From assembly GCF_008370045.1 (NCBI RefSeq), contig NZ_VOBN01000012.1:1-64000 (forward strand): a DNA stretch of 64,000 nt. Reading direction: 5' to 3'. Of the stretch, positions 44,555 through 53,691 are shown piece after piece; the stretch's first letter is position 1, and every line of letters starts with the position of its first letter. A program made the position numbers and the translations under genes. The notes under the pieces were generated by a model. The model was given only the letters and a program-made list of their open reading frames with translations, was not told the DNA's origin and did not search any database. The stretch is from Pseudomonas sp. ANT_J12 (lineage in GTDB: Bacteria > Pseudomonadota > Gammaproteobacteria > Pseudomonadales > Pseudomonadaceae).

Positions 44555-45028
44555 ATGCAGTTCCCACATACACCACAGCAAGCCCAACTGCCGTTGTTCG
44601 AGGCGTTCATGGTGCAACCGCTGGCGCCGATCCTGAAAGATGTGGTCGAGTCGCCCTGGAGCGCCGAGCCCGAAGTCTTCAGCGAGCTATCACTGCGTGG
44701 TGCAGCAGGGAGCTGCCTGAACCTTCTGGCGCCGATTCTCCGGGAATTGAGCCAGGACCAGGACGCACGCTGGCTGACGCTGATCGCCCCGCCCGCCAGC
44801 CTGACCCAGACCTGGTTGCGAGACGCCGGCCTCAACCGCGAACGCATCCTGCTCCTGCAACCGCGCGGCACCCAGAGCGCTCAACAGCTGACCTGCGAAG
44901 CCTTGCGACTGGGCCGCAGTCACACGGTCGTCAGCTGGCTCAACCCGCTGACTGCCACTTCGCGGCAACAGCTGATCAGCGCCGCCCGCACCGGGGACGC
45001 TCAAAGCCTGAATATTAGATTGGGATAA
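44555..45028 (+). CDS. sulA: SOS cell division inhibitor SulA
   Basis: A 157-residue SulA-family protein that blocks FtsZ polymerisation during the SOS response. The RecA-like core shows WLTLIAPPASLTQTWLRDAGLNRERILLLQP and TVVSWLNPL. AAAGGAGG precedes the ATG, 10 bases after lexA, so it is under the same SOS boxes. Confidence 0.93.
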   Translation: MQFPHTPQQAQLPLFEAFMVQPLAPILKDVVESPWSAEPEVFSELSLRGAAGSCLNLLAPILRELSQDQDARWLTLIAPPASLTQTWLRDAGLNRERILLLQPRGTQSAQQLTCEALRLGRSHTVVSWLNPLTATSRQQLISAARTGDAQSLNIRLG

Positions 45029-45060
45029 CTGATAAACAATTTGCACCCTGAAAAGGGCTT

Positions 45061-45084
45061 GGCTTCTCCAGGGATAGAGAAGCC
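45061..45084. terminator. Hairpin between convergent sulA and the downstream gene
   Basis: GGCTTCTC and GAGAAGCC form an 8-bp stem around CAGGGATA. There is no clear T tract on the plus strand and only a weak one (CCCTTTT) on the minus strand, so terminator function is uncertain. Confidence 0.35.
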
Positions 45085-45121
45085 GATCTATAGCGGAATC
45101 AGCAGAAACCGACGGACGGGA

Positions 45122-45355
45122 TCAATGCAGGATCCGCGGTTCCTCATCTTTATTGAATTCGCCTTCTACCAAGCGTCCCGCCATCTGCACACCAACGCTC
45201 AACATCGCCTTGGCGACTTCCACGTGATTGCCTTGCAGGAACGCCTTGGCATCCTCGGAGAAATCCAAAGTAACCAGAGAACCCTCGTCCTCAGCCCTGC
45301 GCAGCTCGATTCGGCCGTCTGGTAACTCGACAATTTCTAGAAAGGACGTTGGCAT
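45122..45355 (-). CDS. Conserved hypothetical protein (77 residues)
   Basis: A small acidic protein starting MPTSFLEIVELPDGRIELRRAEDEGSLVTLDFSEDAKAFL. The ATG at 45355 follows GTGGAGAAC; longer in-frame starts run into non-typical sequence. It resembles a small gene found after sulA in P. aeruginosa. No signal peptide or membrane segment. Function unknown. Confidence 0.7.
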   Translation of the reverse strand: MPTSFLEIVELPDGRIELRRAEDEGSLVTLDFSEDAKAFLQGNHVEVAKAMLSVGVQMAGRLVEGEFNKDEEPRILH

Positions 45356-45508
45356 AAAGGTCTGTTCTCCACGAAAGGCGGGGATTATATAGGCATCGGC
45401 CAGGCTTCGCTCGGGATCTTGACCAGAAGTCATCGCGAAGAAATATCTATTAGTACTTAATGCTGAACGGCCAACCCAATGGGTCATCCATCAAAATCGA
45501 TCAATTCC

Positions 45509-46033
45509 TTAGCACTCATTCAACCCTTCACGAAAGCGAAGCGCCAGCCCTTTGAGGTTCTGCCGCCAACTCTCCAGCTCTTCGCGGCTCAGCTCTTGAG
45601 GCGCTTCCTCTTCATCCAGGTTCACCGCCATGATCAACGGCTGCGTCACGTCGCCTTTCGGCTTGTGCGGCACCCGTGGTGGCTGAAACAGGGCTGCGTG
45701 AGCGGCCAGCAGTTTGGCCAGCCAGGTTTCGGAATTACCCGCCAACTCCACCAGCTCGGCCATTTCCGGAATCGCGATGGCTTCCAGCACCTCGCGGGTC
45801 AGCAACATCTCTGCCCGCGGCGCATTGGCCTGGGGCAAGCGATAGAAACCGGCTATTTCATGGCACAACCCCAGCAGCGCACCGTAAAGGTGAAACAGCG
45901 CCGATTCGCGCCCGGCCTGAATCAGTGCCAGGGAATTCATCGCCCGCCCCTCTTCGGCCCTGGCAAGCGCTTCGAGCGACAGGCCGGCAAAATAAATCTT
46001 CTGATTGGTACGGGTATAGAGTTCGTGGGCCAT
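45509..46033 (-). CDS. DUF6586-family hypothetical protein
   Basis: A 174-residue, mostly helical cytoplasmic protein starting MAHELYTRTNQKIYFAGLSLEALARAE, with ESALFHLYGALLGLCHEIAGFYRL in the middle. The ATG follows GGAGG. It resembles the conserved pseudomonad gene between sulA and topA. A repetitive acidic stretch, LDEEEAPQELSREELE, lies near the C-terminus. Function unknown. Confidence 0.72.
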   Translation of the reverse strand: MAHELYTRTNQKIYFAGLSLEALARAEEGRAMNSLALIQAGRESALFHLYGALLGLCHEIAGFYRLPQANAPRAEMLLTREVLEAIAIPEMAELVELAGNSETWLAKLLAAHAALFQPPRVPHKPKGDVTQPLIMAVNLDEEEAPQELSREELESWRQNLKGLALRFREGLNEC

Positions 46034-46118
46034 GACGGCAGCCTCCACAGCGAAATAATTGCGTCACACAGACTCGACAGTGTCGTGGATCAGCCGATCC
46101 GACCGCAAGCCCAAAACA

Positions 46119-46160
46119 AAAAGGCCGCCTGAAAATCCGAGGATTGTCAGGCGGCCTTTT
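46119..46160. terminator. Terminator downstream of topA
   Basis: AAAAGGCCGCCTGA and TCAGGCGGCCTTTT form a 14-bp perfect stem with a 14-base loop. It follows the topA stop on the minus strand. Confidence 0.9.
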
Positions 46161-46175
46161 CAGTGCAGCGACGTT

Positions 46176-48803
46176 TTAAGCCTTCGCGGGGGTCCGCTTG
46201 TCTTCAACCGTCCATTTGCCACCGTCGTAGAAAGCTTTCCAGCCTGTTGGCTTGCCTTCGACTTCGGTCTGCACGTATTGCTCCTTGGTCTTGCGGCTGT
46301 AGCGAATCACGGCTGGACGACCATCCGGATCTTTCTTCGGCGCCTCACAGAGGAAGTGGTACTTCGGATCGATCTCGTCTTTGTGCGGCACAATCTCGAT
46401 CACCAGCGGAGCACGAGTCTCGCGGTTTTTCGGGAACTGGCTCGCCGCCAGGAACAGACCGGAAGCCCCATCGCGCAGTATGTAGGTGTCGTTGACCTTT
46501 TCGCATTTCAGCTCAGGCATCTTCACCGGATCCATCTTCGGCGGCGCCGCGTCACCGCTTTTCAGCAGTTTGCGGGTGTTTTTACATGTCGCGTTGGTGC
46601 AGCCGAAGAACTTGCCGAAACGGCCGGTCTTGAGCTGCATCTCGCTGCCGCACTTGTCGCATTCCAGGCTCGGACCTTCGTAGCCTTTGATGCGATAGCT
46701 GCCTTCTTCGATTTCGTAGCCGTCGCAGTCCGGGTTGTTACCGCAGATGTGCAGCTTGCGCTTCTCATCCAGCAGGTAAGCGTCCATCGCCGTGCTGCAG
46801 ATCGGGCAACGGTGCTTGCCACGCAGCACCAGGGATTCCGATTCACCCTCGTCGTCCGCGGCGATTTCGTCGCCCGGCACCAGATTGACAGTGGCCTTGC
46901 AGCGTTCTTTCGGCGGCAGGCTGTAGCCCGAGCAACCGAGGAACACGCCAGTGGATGCGGTACGAATCTGCATCGGACGACCGCACACCACGCACGGAAT
47001 ATCCGTCATCACCGGCTGGTTGGCACGCATGCCGCCTTCCGCGCTTTCAGCTACTTCGAGTTTCTTCTTGAAGTCGCCGTAGAACTCGTCGAGCACGTTT
47101 TTCCAGTCGCGTTCGCCCTGGGCCACGTCATCGAGGTTCTCTTCCATGCCGGCGGTAAAGCCGTAGTCCATGAGATTGGAGAAGCTCTCGGCCAAGCGCT
47201 CGGTAACGATATCGCCCATCTTTTCCGAGTAGAAACGACGGTTGTGCAGCGCTACGTAGCCACGATCCTGGATGGTCGAAATGATCGCTGCGTAGGTCGA
47301 AGGACGACCGATGCCGCGTTTTTCCATTTCCTTGACCAGGCTCGCTTCCGAGTAACGGGCCGGCGGCTTGGTGAAGTGCTGGGTCGGATCAAGCTTGATC
47401 AGCTTCATCGCGTCGCCCTGGGCCATGTCCGGCAGCACATCGTCATCGCCAGGCTTGGCAATTTGCGGCATAACGCGGGTGTAGCCGTCGAACTTCAGGA
47501 TGCGGCCTTTGGCACGCAACTCGAAATCGCCGGCACCGACGGTCACGGTAGTCGACAGGTATTGCGCAGGCAACATCTGGCAAGCGAGGAACTGGCGCCA
47601 GATCAGCTCGTACAGACGCTCAGCATCACGCTCCATGCCCGACAGTTTGCTTGGCTCGGTATTGGCGTCGGAGGGACGAATCGCTTCGTGAGCCTCTTGT
47701 GCGCCTTCCTTGCTGCTGTAGACGTTCGGGTTTTCCGGCAGGTACTTCTTACCGAACTCGCCTTCAATATAAGTACGCGCCATCGCCACCGCATCCACCG
47801 AGAGGTTGGTGGAGTCGGTACGCATATACGTGATGTAGCCCGCTTCGTACAAACGCTGGGCCATCATCATGGTTTTCTTCACCCCGAAGCCCAGGCGGTT
47901 ACTCGCGGCCTGCTGCAGGGTGGAGGTGATGAACGGTGCCGACGGCTTGCTGCTGGTCGGTTTGTCTTCACGCTTGACGATGCTGTAGCTGGAAGACTTG
48001 AGCTTCTCCAGCGCGGCCATGGCCTGGGTTTCGTTAAGCGGCTTGAAGGCTTCGCCTTTCTCGCGGGCCACGTCGAAGCGCACGGTAGCGCCCTTGGCGG
48101 TGCCGAGGTCAGCGTGGACTTCCCAGTACTCTTCCGGGTTGAACGCGCGGATCTCACGCTCACGCTCGACCACCAGTTTTACCGCAACCGACTGCACGCG
48201 ACCGGCGGACAGGCCGCGAGCGACCTTGGCCCACAGCAGCGGCGAAACCATGTAACCCACCACGCGATCGAGGAAACGACGCGCCTGCTGGGCGTTGACA
48301 CGGTCTATGTCCAGTTCGCCCGGCTTGGAGAAGGCTTCCTGAATCGCCTTCTTGGTGATTTCGTTGAACACCACGCGCTTGTAGCGGCTGTCGTCACCAC
48401 CGATGGCTTCGCGCAGGTGCCAGGCAATGGCTTCCCCCTCGCGATCCAAGTCGGTTGCGAGATAGATGGTGTCAGCATCTTTGGCGAGCCGGCGCAGCTC
48501 TTCGATGACCTTCTCTTTGCCCGGGAGGATCTCGTACTTGGCTTTCCAGCCATGATCGGGATCGACACCCATGCGCGAGACGAGCTGCTTGCGCGCCTTC
48601 TCTTTCGGCGTGAGCACCGGACCTTCACCCGCGGCGGCCTTGCTGCGCTTGGCGGCTGGCTCTTTGCTGGCGCTAGCCGAACCGCTGGTGGGCAGGTCTC
48701 GGATATGGCCGATACTCGACTTCACCACGTATTGGTTACCCAGATACTTGTTGATGGTCTTGGCCTTAGCCGGGGATTCCACAATGACCAGCGATTTGCC
48801 CAT
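46176..48803 (-). CDS. topA: DNA topoisomerase I
   Basis: An 875-residue type IA topoisomerase relaxing negative supercoils. The Toprim domain has VIVESPAKA and TIYLATDLDREGEAI. The catalytic Tyr is near residue 326 in YITYMRTDSTNLS. At least two Cys4 zinc ribbons (CVVCGRPMQI region, CPICSTAMDA, CDKCGSEMQLK) lie in the C-terminal third. Residues 40-65 form an Ala/Ser/Lys-rich insertion after the first Toprim strand. Confidence 0.97.
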   Translation of the reverse strand: MGKSLVIVESPAKAKTINKYLGNQYVVKSSIGHIRDLPTSGSASASKEPAAKRSKAAAGEGPVLTPKEKARKQLVSRMGVDPDHGWKAKYEILPGKEKVIEELRRLAKDADTIYLATDLDREGEAIAWHLREAIGGDDSRYKRVVFNEITKKAIQEAFSKPGELDIDRVNAQQARRFLDRVVGYMVSPLLWAKVARGLSAGRVQSVAVKLVVEREREIRAFNPEEYWEVHADLGTAKGATVRFDVAREKGEAFKPLNETQAMAALEKLKSSSYSIVKREDKPTSSKPSAPFITSTLQQAASNRLGFGVKKTMMMAQRLYEAGYITYMRTDSTNLSVDAVAMARTYIEGEFGKKYLPENPNVYSSKEGAQEAHEAIRPSDANTEPSKLSGMERDAERLYELIWRQFLACQMLPAQYLSTTVTVGAGDFELRAKGRILKFDGYTRVMPQIAKPGDDDVLPDMAQGDAMKLIKLDPTQHFTKPPARYSEASLVKEMEKRGIGRPSTYAAIISTIQDRGYVALHNRRFYSEKMGDIVTERLAESFSNLMDYGFTAGMEENLDDVAQGERDWKNVLDEFYGDFKKKLEVAESAEGGMRANQPVMTDIPCVVCGRPMQIRTASTGVFLGCSGYSLPPKERCKATVNLVPGDEIAADDEGESESLVLRGKHRCPICSTAMDAYLLDEKRKLHICGNNPDCDGYEIEEGSYRIKGYEGPSLECDKCGSEMQLKTGRFGKFFGCTNATCKNTRKLLKSGDAAPPKMDPVKMPELKCEKVNDTYILRDGASGLFLAASQFPKNRETRAPLVIEIVPHKDEIDPKYHFLCEAPKKDPDGRPAVIRYSRKTKEQYVQTEVEGKPTGWKAFYDGGKWTVEDKRTPAKA

Positions 48804-48917
48804 GGATCAGAAAATTCCTGAATTCTAGAAGTGAAAGGCGGTTGGCGCCTGACGCGGCACCGCTATATATAGTGGCTACAAGGTGAGGTCAAGCGCAGGG
48901 TTCAGCGCGCACTCAGC

Positions 48918-49154
48918 TTATGGCTTGGAAAAAAGGCTCGGTTCGGCTTGCACCAAAGCAAAGCGTGGGACCTGTTCGCCGTCAACCTCGACCGACTCCA
49001 GGAACATGCTCAAGGGACGTACCCAAAAGCCGTAATCGCCATACAGGGCTTGGTAGAAGACCACTTCTTCTTCGGTCTCGGAATGCCGCGCAACATTAAA
49101 TACACGGTACTGCGGACCTTTGTAATGTTGGTAGAGCCCAGGTTGTATCGGCAT
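48918..49154 (-). CDS. DUF1653-family protein
   Basis: A 78-residue protein starting MPIQPGLYQHYKGPQYRVFNVARHSETEEEVVFYQALYGDYGFWVRPLSMF, which fits DUF1653. The ATG follows AGAGAGGG. Its position between topA and fadA is conserved in pseudomonads. Function unknown. Confidence 0.85.
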   Translation of the reverse strand: MPIQPGLYQHYKGPQYRVFNVARHSETEEEVVFYQALYGDYGFWVRPLSMFLESVEVDGEQVPRFALVQAEPSLFSKP

Positions 49155-49211
49155 GGTTTGGCCCTCTCTCAAATCTTTTCAAAATAAAAACAAAAATAAA
49201 TTCAGAAAAAC

Positions 49212-49235
49212 AAAAACCGGGGCACTTGGCCCCGG
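49212..49235 (-). terminator. Terminator of the fadBA operon
   Basis: On the minus strand CCGGGG and CCCCGG pair around CCAAGTG, followed by TTTTTGTTTTT. It lies 19-42 bases after the fadA stop. Confidence 0.88.
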
Positions 49236-49253
49236 CTTCCATCAACGAGACGC

Positions 49254-50429
49254 TTAAACGCGTTCGAAGACGGTGGAGATGCCTTGGCCGAGACCAATGC
49301 ACATGGTGGCTACCCCAAAGGTGCCGCCATTTTGCTTCATCACGTTGAGCAAAGTGCCGGAGATACGTGCACCGGAGCAACCGAATGGGTGACCCAAGGC
49401 GATTGCGCCGCCGTGCAGGTTAACCTTCTCGTTCATCTTGTCGAGCACTTTCAGATCTTTCAGCACGGGCAGGGCCTGTGCGGCGAAAGCTTCGTTGAGC
49501 TCGAAGAAGTCGATATCGTTGATCCCCAGACCCGCGCGCTTCAGTGCTTTCTGTGTTGCCGGAACTGGACCATAGCCCATGATTGCCGGATCCACACCTG
49601 CCACTGCCATCGAACGAATCACGGCCAGAGGCTGGATACCCAGGTCCTGGGCACGCTGCGCCGACATCACGATCATGCACGAAGCACCATCGGTAATCTG
49701 CGACGAAGTACCGGCAGTCACGGTGCCGCCCTTTGGATTGAAAGCAGGCTTGAGAGCCGCCAGGCTTTCCAGGGTGGTTTCCGGACGAATGGTTTCATCG
49801 TAGTCGAACAGTTTCAGGAAACCGTTCTCGTCATAGCCCTGCATCGGGATGATTTCGTCTTTGAACTTGCCTTCCAGGGTCGCCTTGTGGGCGAGCTGGT
49901 GGGAGCGCACGCCGAAAGCGTCCTGTTGTTCGCGAGTGATGCCGTGCATTTTGCCCAGCATTTCAGCGGTCAGGCCCATCATGCCCGAGGCTTTCGCCGC
50001 GTACAGGGACATGTGCGGGTTCGGATCGACACCGTGCATCATGCTCACGTGGCCCATGTGCTCGACGCCGCCGACGACGAACACGTCACCGTTGCCGGTC
50101 ATGATCGCTTGCGCAGCGGTGTGCAGCGCGCTCATCGACGAACCACACAGACGACTGACGGTCTGGCCGGCGGCAGTGTGCGGGATCTGCGTCATCAGGG
50201 ACGCCATGCGGGCGATGTTCCAGCCCTGCTCCAAAGTCTGGTTCACGCAGCCCCAGATCACGTCTTCGACTTCGTTCGGGTCAACCTTGACGTTGCGTTC
50301 CAGCAATTTGCTGATCAGGTGCGCCGACATGTCTTCGGCGCGGGTGTTGCGGTGCATGCCGCCCTTGGAGCGGCCCATCGGAGTACGACCGAAGTCGACA
50401 ATCACGACGTCTCTTGGATTCAAGCTCAT
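49254..50429 (-). CDS. fadA: 3-ketoacyl-CoA thiolase (fatty acid beta-oxidation)
   Basis: A 391-residue thiolase, beta subunit of the fatty acid oxidation complex. The active-site Cys is in RLCGSSMSALHTAAQ, the general base region is NEAFAAQALPV, and the second Cys is in GHPFGCSGARI. It lies 32 bases after fadB in the same operon. Confidence 0.97.
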   Translation of the reverse strand: MSLNPRDVVIVDFGRTPMGRSKGGMHRNTRAEDMSAHLISKLLERNVKVDPNEVEDVIWGCVNQTLEQGWNIARMASLMTQIPHTAAGQTVSRLCGSSMSALHTAAQAIMTGNGDVFVVGGVEHMGHVSMMHGVDPNPHMSLYAAKASGMMGLTAEMLGKMHGITREQQDAFGVRSHQLAHKATLEGKFKDEIIPMQGYDENGFLKLFDYDETIRPETTLESLAALKPAFNPKGGTVTAGTSSQITDGASCMIVMSAQRAQDLGIQPLAVIRSMAVAGVDPAIMGYGPVPATQKALKRAGLGINDIDFFELNEAFAAQALPVLKDLKVLDKMNEKVNLHGGAIALGHPFGCSGARISGTLLNVMKQNGGTFGVATMCIGLGQGISTVFERV

Positions 50430-50461
50430 AAAATTTCACTCTCGCTCAAAAGTTGGGACGC

Positions 50462-52609
50462 TTAACCGAAGAACCGTTGGCCAGTCTTGGCCATTTCACG
50501 CAGCTTCGCGGTCGGGTGGTACAGCGCGCCCAAATCGGCGTACTGGTCAGCCAGGGCAACGAACTCTGCAACACCGAGCGAATCGATGTAGCGCAGCGCA
50601 CCGCCACGGAATGGAGGGAAACCAATACCGTAGACCAGACCCATGTCGGCTTCGGCGGCGGTTTCGACAATGCCGTCTTCCAGGCAACGCACGGTTTCCA
50701 GGCACAGCGGGATCATCATCCAGTTGATGATGTCTTCGTCAGTGACTTCGCGCTGCTCGTAGACGATCGGCTTGAGCACTTCCAGTACCGACGGGTCGGC
50801 GACTTTCTTCTGCTTGCCCTTCTTGTCGGTTTCGTAAGCGTAGAAACCCTTGCCGTTCTTCTGGCCCAGGCGCTTGGCTTCGTAGAGCACGTCGATGGCC
50901 GAGCGGCGATCGTCTTTCATGCGATCCGGGAAACCTTCAGCCATCACGTCACGACCGTGGTGCCCGGTGTCGATGCCGACCACGTCCATCAGGTATGCCG
51001 GGCCCATAGGCCAGCCGAATTTTTCCATGACCTTGTCGATACGGACGAAGTCCACACCGGCGCTGACCAGTTTGGCGAAACCGCCGAAGTACGGGAACAG
51101 CACGCGGTTGACCAGGAAGCCCGGGCAGTCGTTGACGACAATCGGGTTCTTGCCCATTTTCTTGGCGTAGGCAACGGTGGTGGCAACAGCCAGCTCGCTG
51201 GACTTCTCGCCACGGATCACTTCAACCAGCGGCATCATGTGCACCGGGTTGAAGAAGTGCATGCCGACGAAGTTTTCCGGGCGCTTGAGGGCTTTGGCCA
51301 GCAAGGTGATGGAAATGGTCGAGGTGTTGGACGCGAGGATGGTGTCCTCTTTGACCTTGTCTTCGACTTCGGCCAATACGGCTTGCTTGACCTTCGGGTT
51401 CTCGACGACAGCTTCGACCACCAGATCCACGTGACCGAAGTCACCGTAAGACAGAGTCGGACGAATGCCATTGAGCACTTCAGCCATTTTCGCCGCGGTC
51501 ATGCGACCTTTATCAACGCGACCGACCAGCAGCTTGGCGGCTTCAGCCAGGCCCTGCTCAATGCCGTGCTCGTTGATGTCTTTCATCAGGATCGGCGTGC
51601 CTTTGGAGGCCGACTGATAAGCGATACCGCCACCCATGATGCCGGCGCCCAATACGGCAGCCTGCTTCACGTCTTTGGCGATTTCGTCGTAGGCCTTGGC
51701 CTTTTTCTTCAGTTCCTGATCGTTCAGGAACAGACCGATCAAGCTCTGCGCGGCAGAGGTCTTGGCCAGTTTGACGAAACCGTTGGCTTCGACTTCCAGC
51801 GCTTTGTCGCGACCGAAGTTCGCCGCTTTCTGGATGGTCTTGATCGCTTCAACCGGCGCCGGGTAGTTCGGGCCAGCCTGACCGGCCACGAAACCTTTGG
51901 CGGTTTCGAAAGCCATCATTTGTTCAATGGCGTTCAACTTCAGCTTTTCAAGCTTCGGCTGGCGCTTGGCCTTGTAGTCAAACTCGCCGGAGATGGCGCG
52001 CTTGATCAGTTCCAGAGCGGCTTCCTGCAGTTTCTCAGGAGCAACCACCGCATCGACTGCGCCAACTTTCAGCGCGTCTTCAGGACGGTTTTCCTTGCCG
52101 GAGGCAATCCACTCGATGGCGTTGTCGGCACCGATGAGGCGCGGCAGGCGCACGGTGCCGCCGAAGCCCGGGTAGATGCCCAGTTTGACTTCTGGCAGAC
52201 CGATCTTGGCCTTGGTGGACATGACGCGGTAGTCCGCCGCCAGGCACATTTCCAGACCGCCGCCCAGGGCGATGCCGTTGATCGCGGCGACAGTCGGGAC
52301 GTTGAGGTCTTCGAAATCGCTGAAAATCTTGTTGGCTTCGAGGTTGCCAGCGACAAGCTCTGCATCAGGCAGCTTGAAGTTCTCGACAAATTCGGTGATG
52401 TCGGCGCCGACGATGAACACGTCCTTGCCACTGCTGACGATCACACCCTTGATCGAAGCATCTGCCTTGATGGTGTCTACGGCCTGACGCAATTCGTTCA
52501 GGGTTAGACGGTTGAACTTGTTGACGGACTCACCCTTGAGATCGAACTTCAGTTCGACGATGCCACTTTCAAGAGCCTTAACCGTGATGGCTTTACCTTC
52601 GTAAATCAT
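50462..52609 (-). CDS. fadB: Fatty acid oxidation complex alpha subunit
   Basis: A 715-residue multifunctional enzyme. The N-terminal enoyl-CoA hydratase/isomerase has GADITEFVENF and INGIALGGGLEMCLAADYRVMS. The central NAD-binding 3-hydroxyacyl-CoA dehydrogenase has VLGAGIMGGGIAYQSA and FVGMHFFNPVHMMPLVEVI. The C-terminal domain follows. The ATG at 52609 follows GTGGAGATCAG. In P. aeruginosa the operon is repressed by PsrA, whose gene lies 7 kb away here. Confidence 0.97.
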   Translation of the reverse strand: MIYEGKAITVKALESGIVELKFDLKGESVNKFNRLTLNELRQAVDTIKADASIKGVIVSSGKDVFIVGADITEFVENFKLPDAELVAGNLEANKIFSDFEDLNVPTVAAINGIALGGGLEMCLAADYRVMSTKAKIGLPEVKLGIYPGFGGTVRLPRLIGADNAIEWIASGKENRPEDALKVGAVDAVVAPEKLQEAALELIKRAISGEFDYKAKRQPKLEKLKLNAIEQMMAFETAKGFVAGQAGPNYPAPVEAIKTIQKAANFGRDKALEVEANGFVKLAKTSAAQSLIGLFLNDQELKKKAKAYDEIAKDVKQAAVLGAGIMGGGIAYQSASKGTPILMKDINEHGIEQGLAEAAKLLVGRVDKGRMTAAKMAEVLNGIRPTLSYGDFGHVDLVVEAVVENPKVKQAVLAEVEDKVKEDTILASNTSTISITLLAKALKRPENFVGMHFFNPVHMMPLVEVIRGEKSSELAVATTVAYAKKMGKNPIVVNDCPGFLVNRVLFPYFGGFAKLVSAGVDFVRIDKVMEKFGWPMGPAYLMDVVGIDTGHHGRDVMAEGFPDRMKDDRRSAIDVLYEAKRLGQKNGKGFYAYETDKKGKQKKVADPSVLEVLKPIVYEQREVTDEDIINWMMIPLCLETVRCLEDGIVETAAEADMGLVYGIGFPPFRGGALRYIDSLGVAEFVALADQYADLGALYHPTAKLREMAKTGQRFFG

Positions 52610-52757
52610 CAACTGATCTCCACGATATGGAAGCTGAACAGTACACGTCGGACGCAGGCGAATGGCTCGGCAGGACGCTTTTCGTCGATGCTAACGCCAA
52701 TCCACCCGGCACACCCGCCAACGCGATAGTCGGGATTCTGTAGGAGCGTCCTGTAAG

Positions 52758-52784
52758 ACAAACGCTCAATTCATACGCCCGTTT
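52758..52784. promoter_or_regulatory. Inverted PsrA-like half-sites upstream of fadBA
   Basis: CAAAC and GTTTG are present as an inverted pair about 150 bases upstream of fadB, but separated by roughly 17 bases instead of the usual 2-4. A closer match with one mismatch (GAAAC-GCGA-CTTTG) lies at 52846-52859. Either could serve PsrA; neither is canonical. Confidence 0.25.
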
Positions 52785-52959
52785 GATTTGGGTACGCCAC
52801 CTTCACGGAATTTCCGGCAATTGTCAATCGCCCAAAATGCTGGTTGAAACGCGACTTTGCAGTCATTTCCGTAAGACGAAGGCTCACAACACGCAGGTGC
52901 ATGTGAGGCCATTCATAGAATCAATAGTTAGAAAAGTCGCCCTAATTCACGGCAACCTC

Positions 52960-53098
52960 TGTTTAAGCAGCTACGCTGGCGGGGGCATGAAGAAAAAATT
53001 TGAACGCTTTTGGCGAATGCCCAGCGTAAGATCTGCGCCACAAAGAATTTCCGGCCTGCCTGGCCAACTCCAGCCCGATGATGATGTCGGGCTTTTTA
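52960..53098 (+). ncRNA. Candidate small RNA ending in an orphan terminator
   Basis: A plus-strand Rho-independent terminator with no gene in front of it ends a structured stretch. ACGCTGG...GCAT (about 52972-52987) can pair with ATGCCCAGCGT (53018-53028), leaving a 5-base bulge and an A-rich loop. A GGCC-containing hairpin and then the terminator follow. The 5' end and promoter are not clear. It has no obvious match to Rsm, Crc or Prr RNAs. It could also be the leader of a very short gene. Confidence 0.35.
53071..53095 (+). terminator. Rho-independent terminator without an upstream gene
   Basis: AGCCCGA and TCGGGCT pair around TGATGATG, followed by TTTT. It is oriented for plus-strand transcription, while the nearest genes on both sides (fadB, 53150-53587) are on the minus strand. 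Confidence 0.7.
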
Positions 53099-53149
53099 TT
53101 GCCTGTCTGTCGGGCGTTTCGCGCCATTGCAGCACGAAATTTCCGCAAG

Positions 53150-53587
53150 TCATGCGAGTGCTTTCAGCACCCCGTCAATTTGCTGCAAAACCGTCGCTTC
53201 GCCCTTCTCGCCCCAGTACAACGTGATCATCTGCTTGTCCGCTTCGATCTTGTAGACGTTGTCTGGCAATTTTTCGAAATGAATCAGCAACGCCGGATCC
53301 TCACAGACCTCCTGCCACTGATTGACCCACACGCCCGGCGACTTTTGCCAATAACTCCAGCACTTCGGCTGATTACCCCGGCGCGGTCGATGGTACTGCG
53401 CGCACGGGCTCGGCGGCTCCTGGCTCAGCCAGTGCGGCCACTCCTGGGGCGCCAGCTGCATGGCCAGCCCGATACGCCGTGCCTCCATGCGCAAGGCCAT
53501 GCGGCCGCTCTGGTGGCGGGACGGTCGCAACCATGCCAGCGGACTCAAGACCACCAGCAGGATTGACACCACTATCCAGACCGTCAT
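53150..53587 (-). CDS. Conserved hypothetical membrane-anchored protein
   Basis: A 145-residue protein with one N-terminal membrane helix (TVWIVVSILLVVLSPLAWL, about 2-20) and a basic segment after it, so the rest probably faces the cytoplasm. The C-terminal part contains CWSYWQKSPGVWVNQWQEVCEDP and YKIEADKQMITLYWGEKG. Its position beside the Usp gene is like P. aeruginosa. Function unknown. Confidence 0.72.
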   Translation of the reverse strand: MTVWIVVSILLVVLSPLAWLRPSRHQSGRMALRMEARRIGLAMQLAPQEWPHWLSQEPPSPCAQYHRPRRGNQPKCWSYWQKSPGVWVNQWQEVCEDPALLIHFEKLPDNVYKIEADKQMITLYWGEKGEATVLQQIDGVLKALA

Positions 53588-53691
53588 ATCTGTACTCCCG
53601 ATTCTTGATGAGCGCTTTGGGTCACTTTGGAACCATTGCGCTTGAAACCAGCCATACTTACCAATATTGCAATCCTCAGGAGGAGCACCTC

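Larger units (their letters stand above)
52610..53149. other. 540-base gap upstream of fadBA
   Basis: No convincing protein gene. Both strands have open frames of 60-147 codons, but they lack ribosome sites or family features. The gap holds the fadBA promoter region, PsrA-like sequences near 52758-52859, and the structured candidate RNA with its terminator near 52960-53098. Confidence 0.5.

Noticed and set aside
46059..48821. Plus-strand open frame of 920 codons opposite topA
   Set aside because: It lies antisense to a complete topA with all motifs intact, has His/Phe/Arg-rich composition and no family signature.
50453..52507. Plus-strand frame of 684 codons opposite fadB
   Set aside because: Shadow of fadB in the opposite strand; no recognisable motif and no ribosome site.
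52783..53226. Plus-strand frame of 147 codons upstream of fadB
   Set aside because: No ribosome site, no family features, and it runs through the terminator hairpin at 53071-53095 into the antisense of the next gene.
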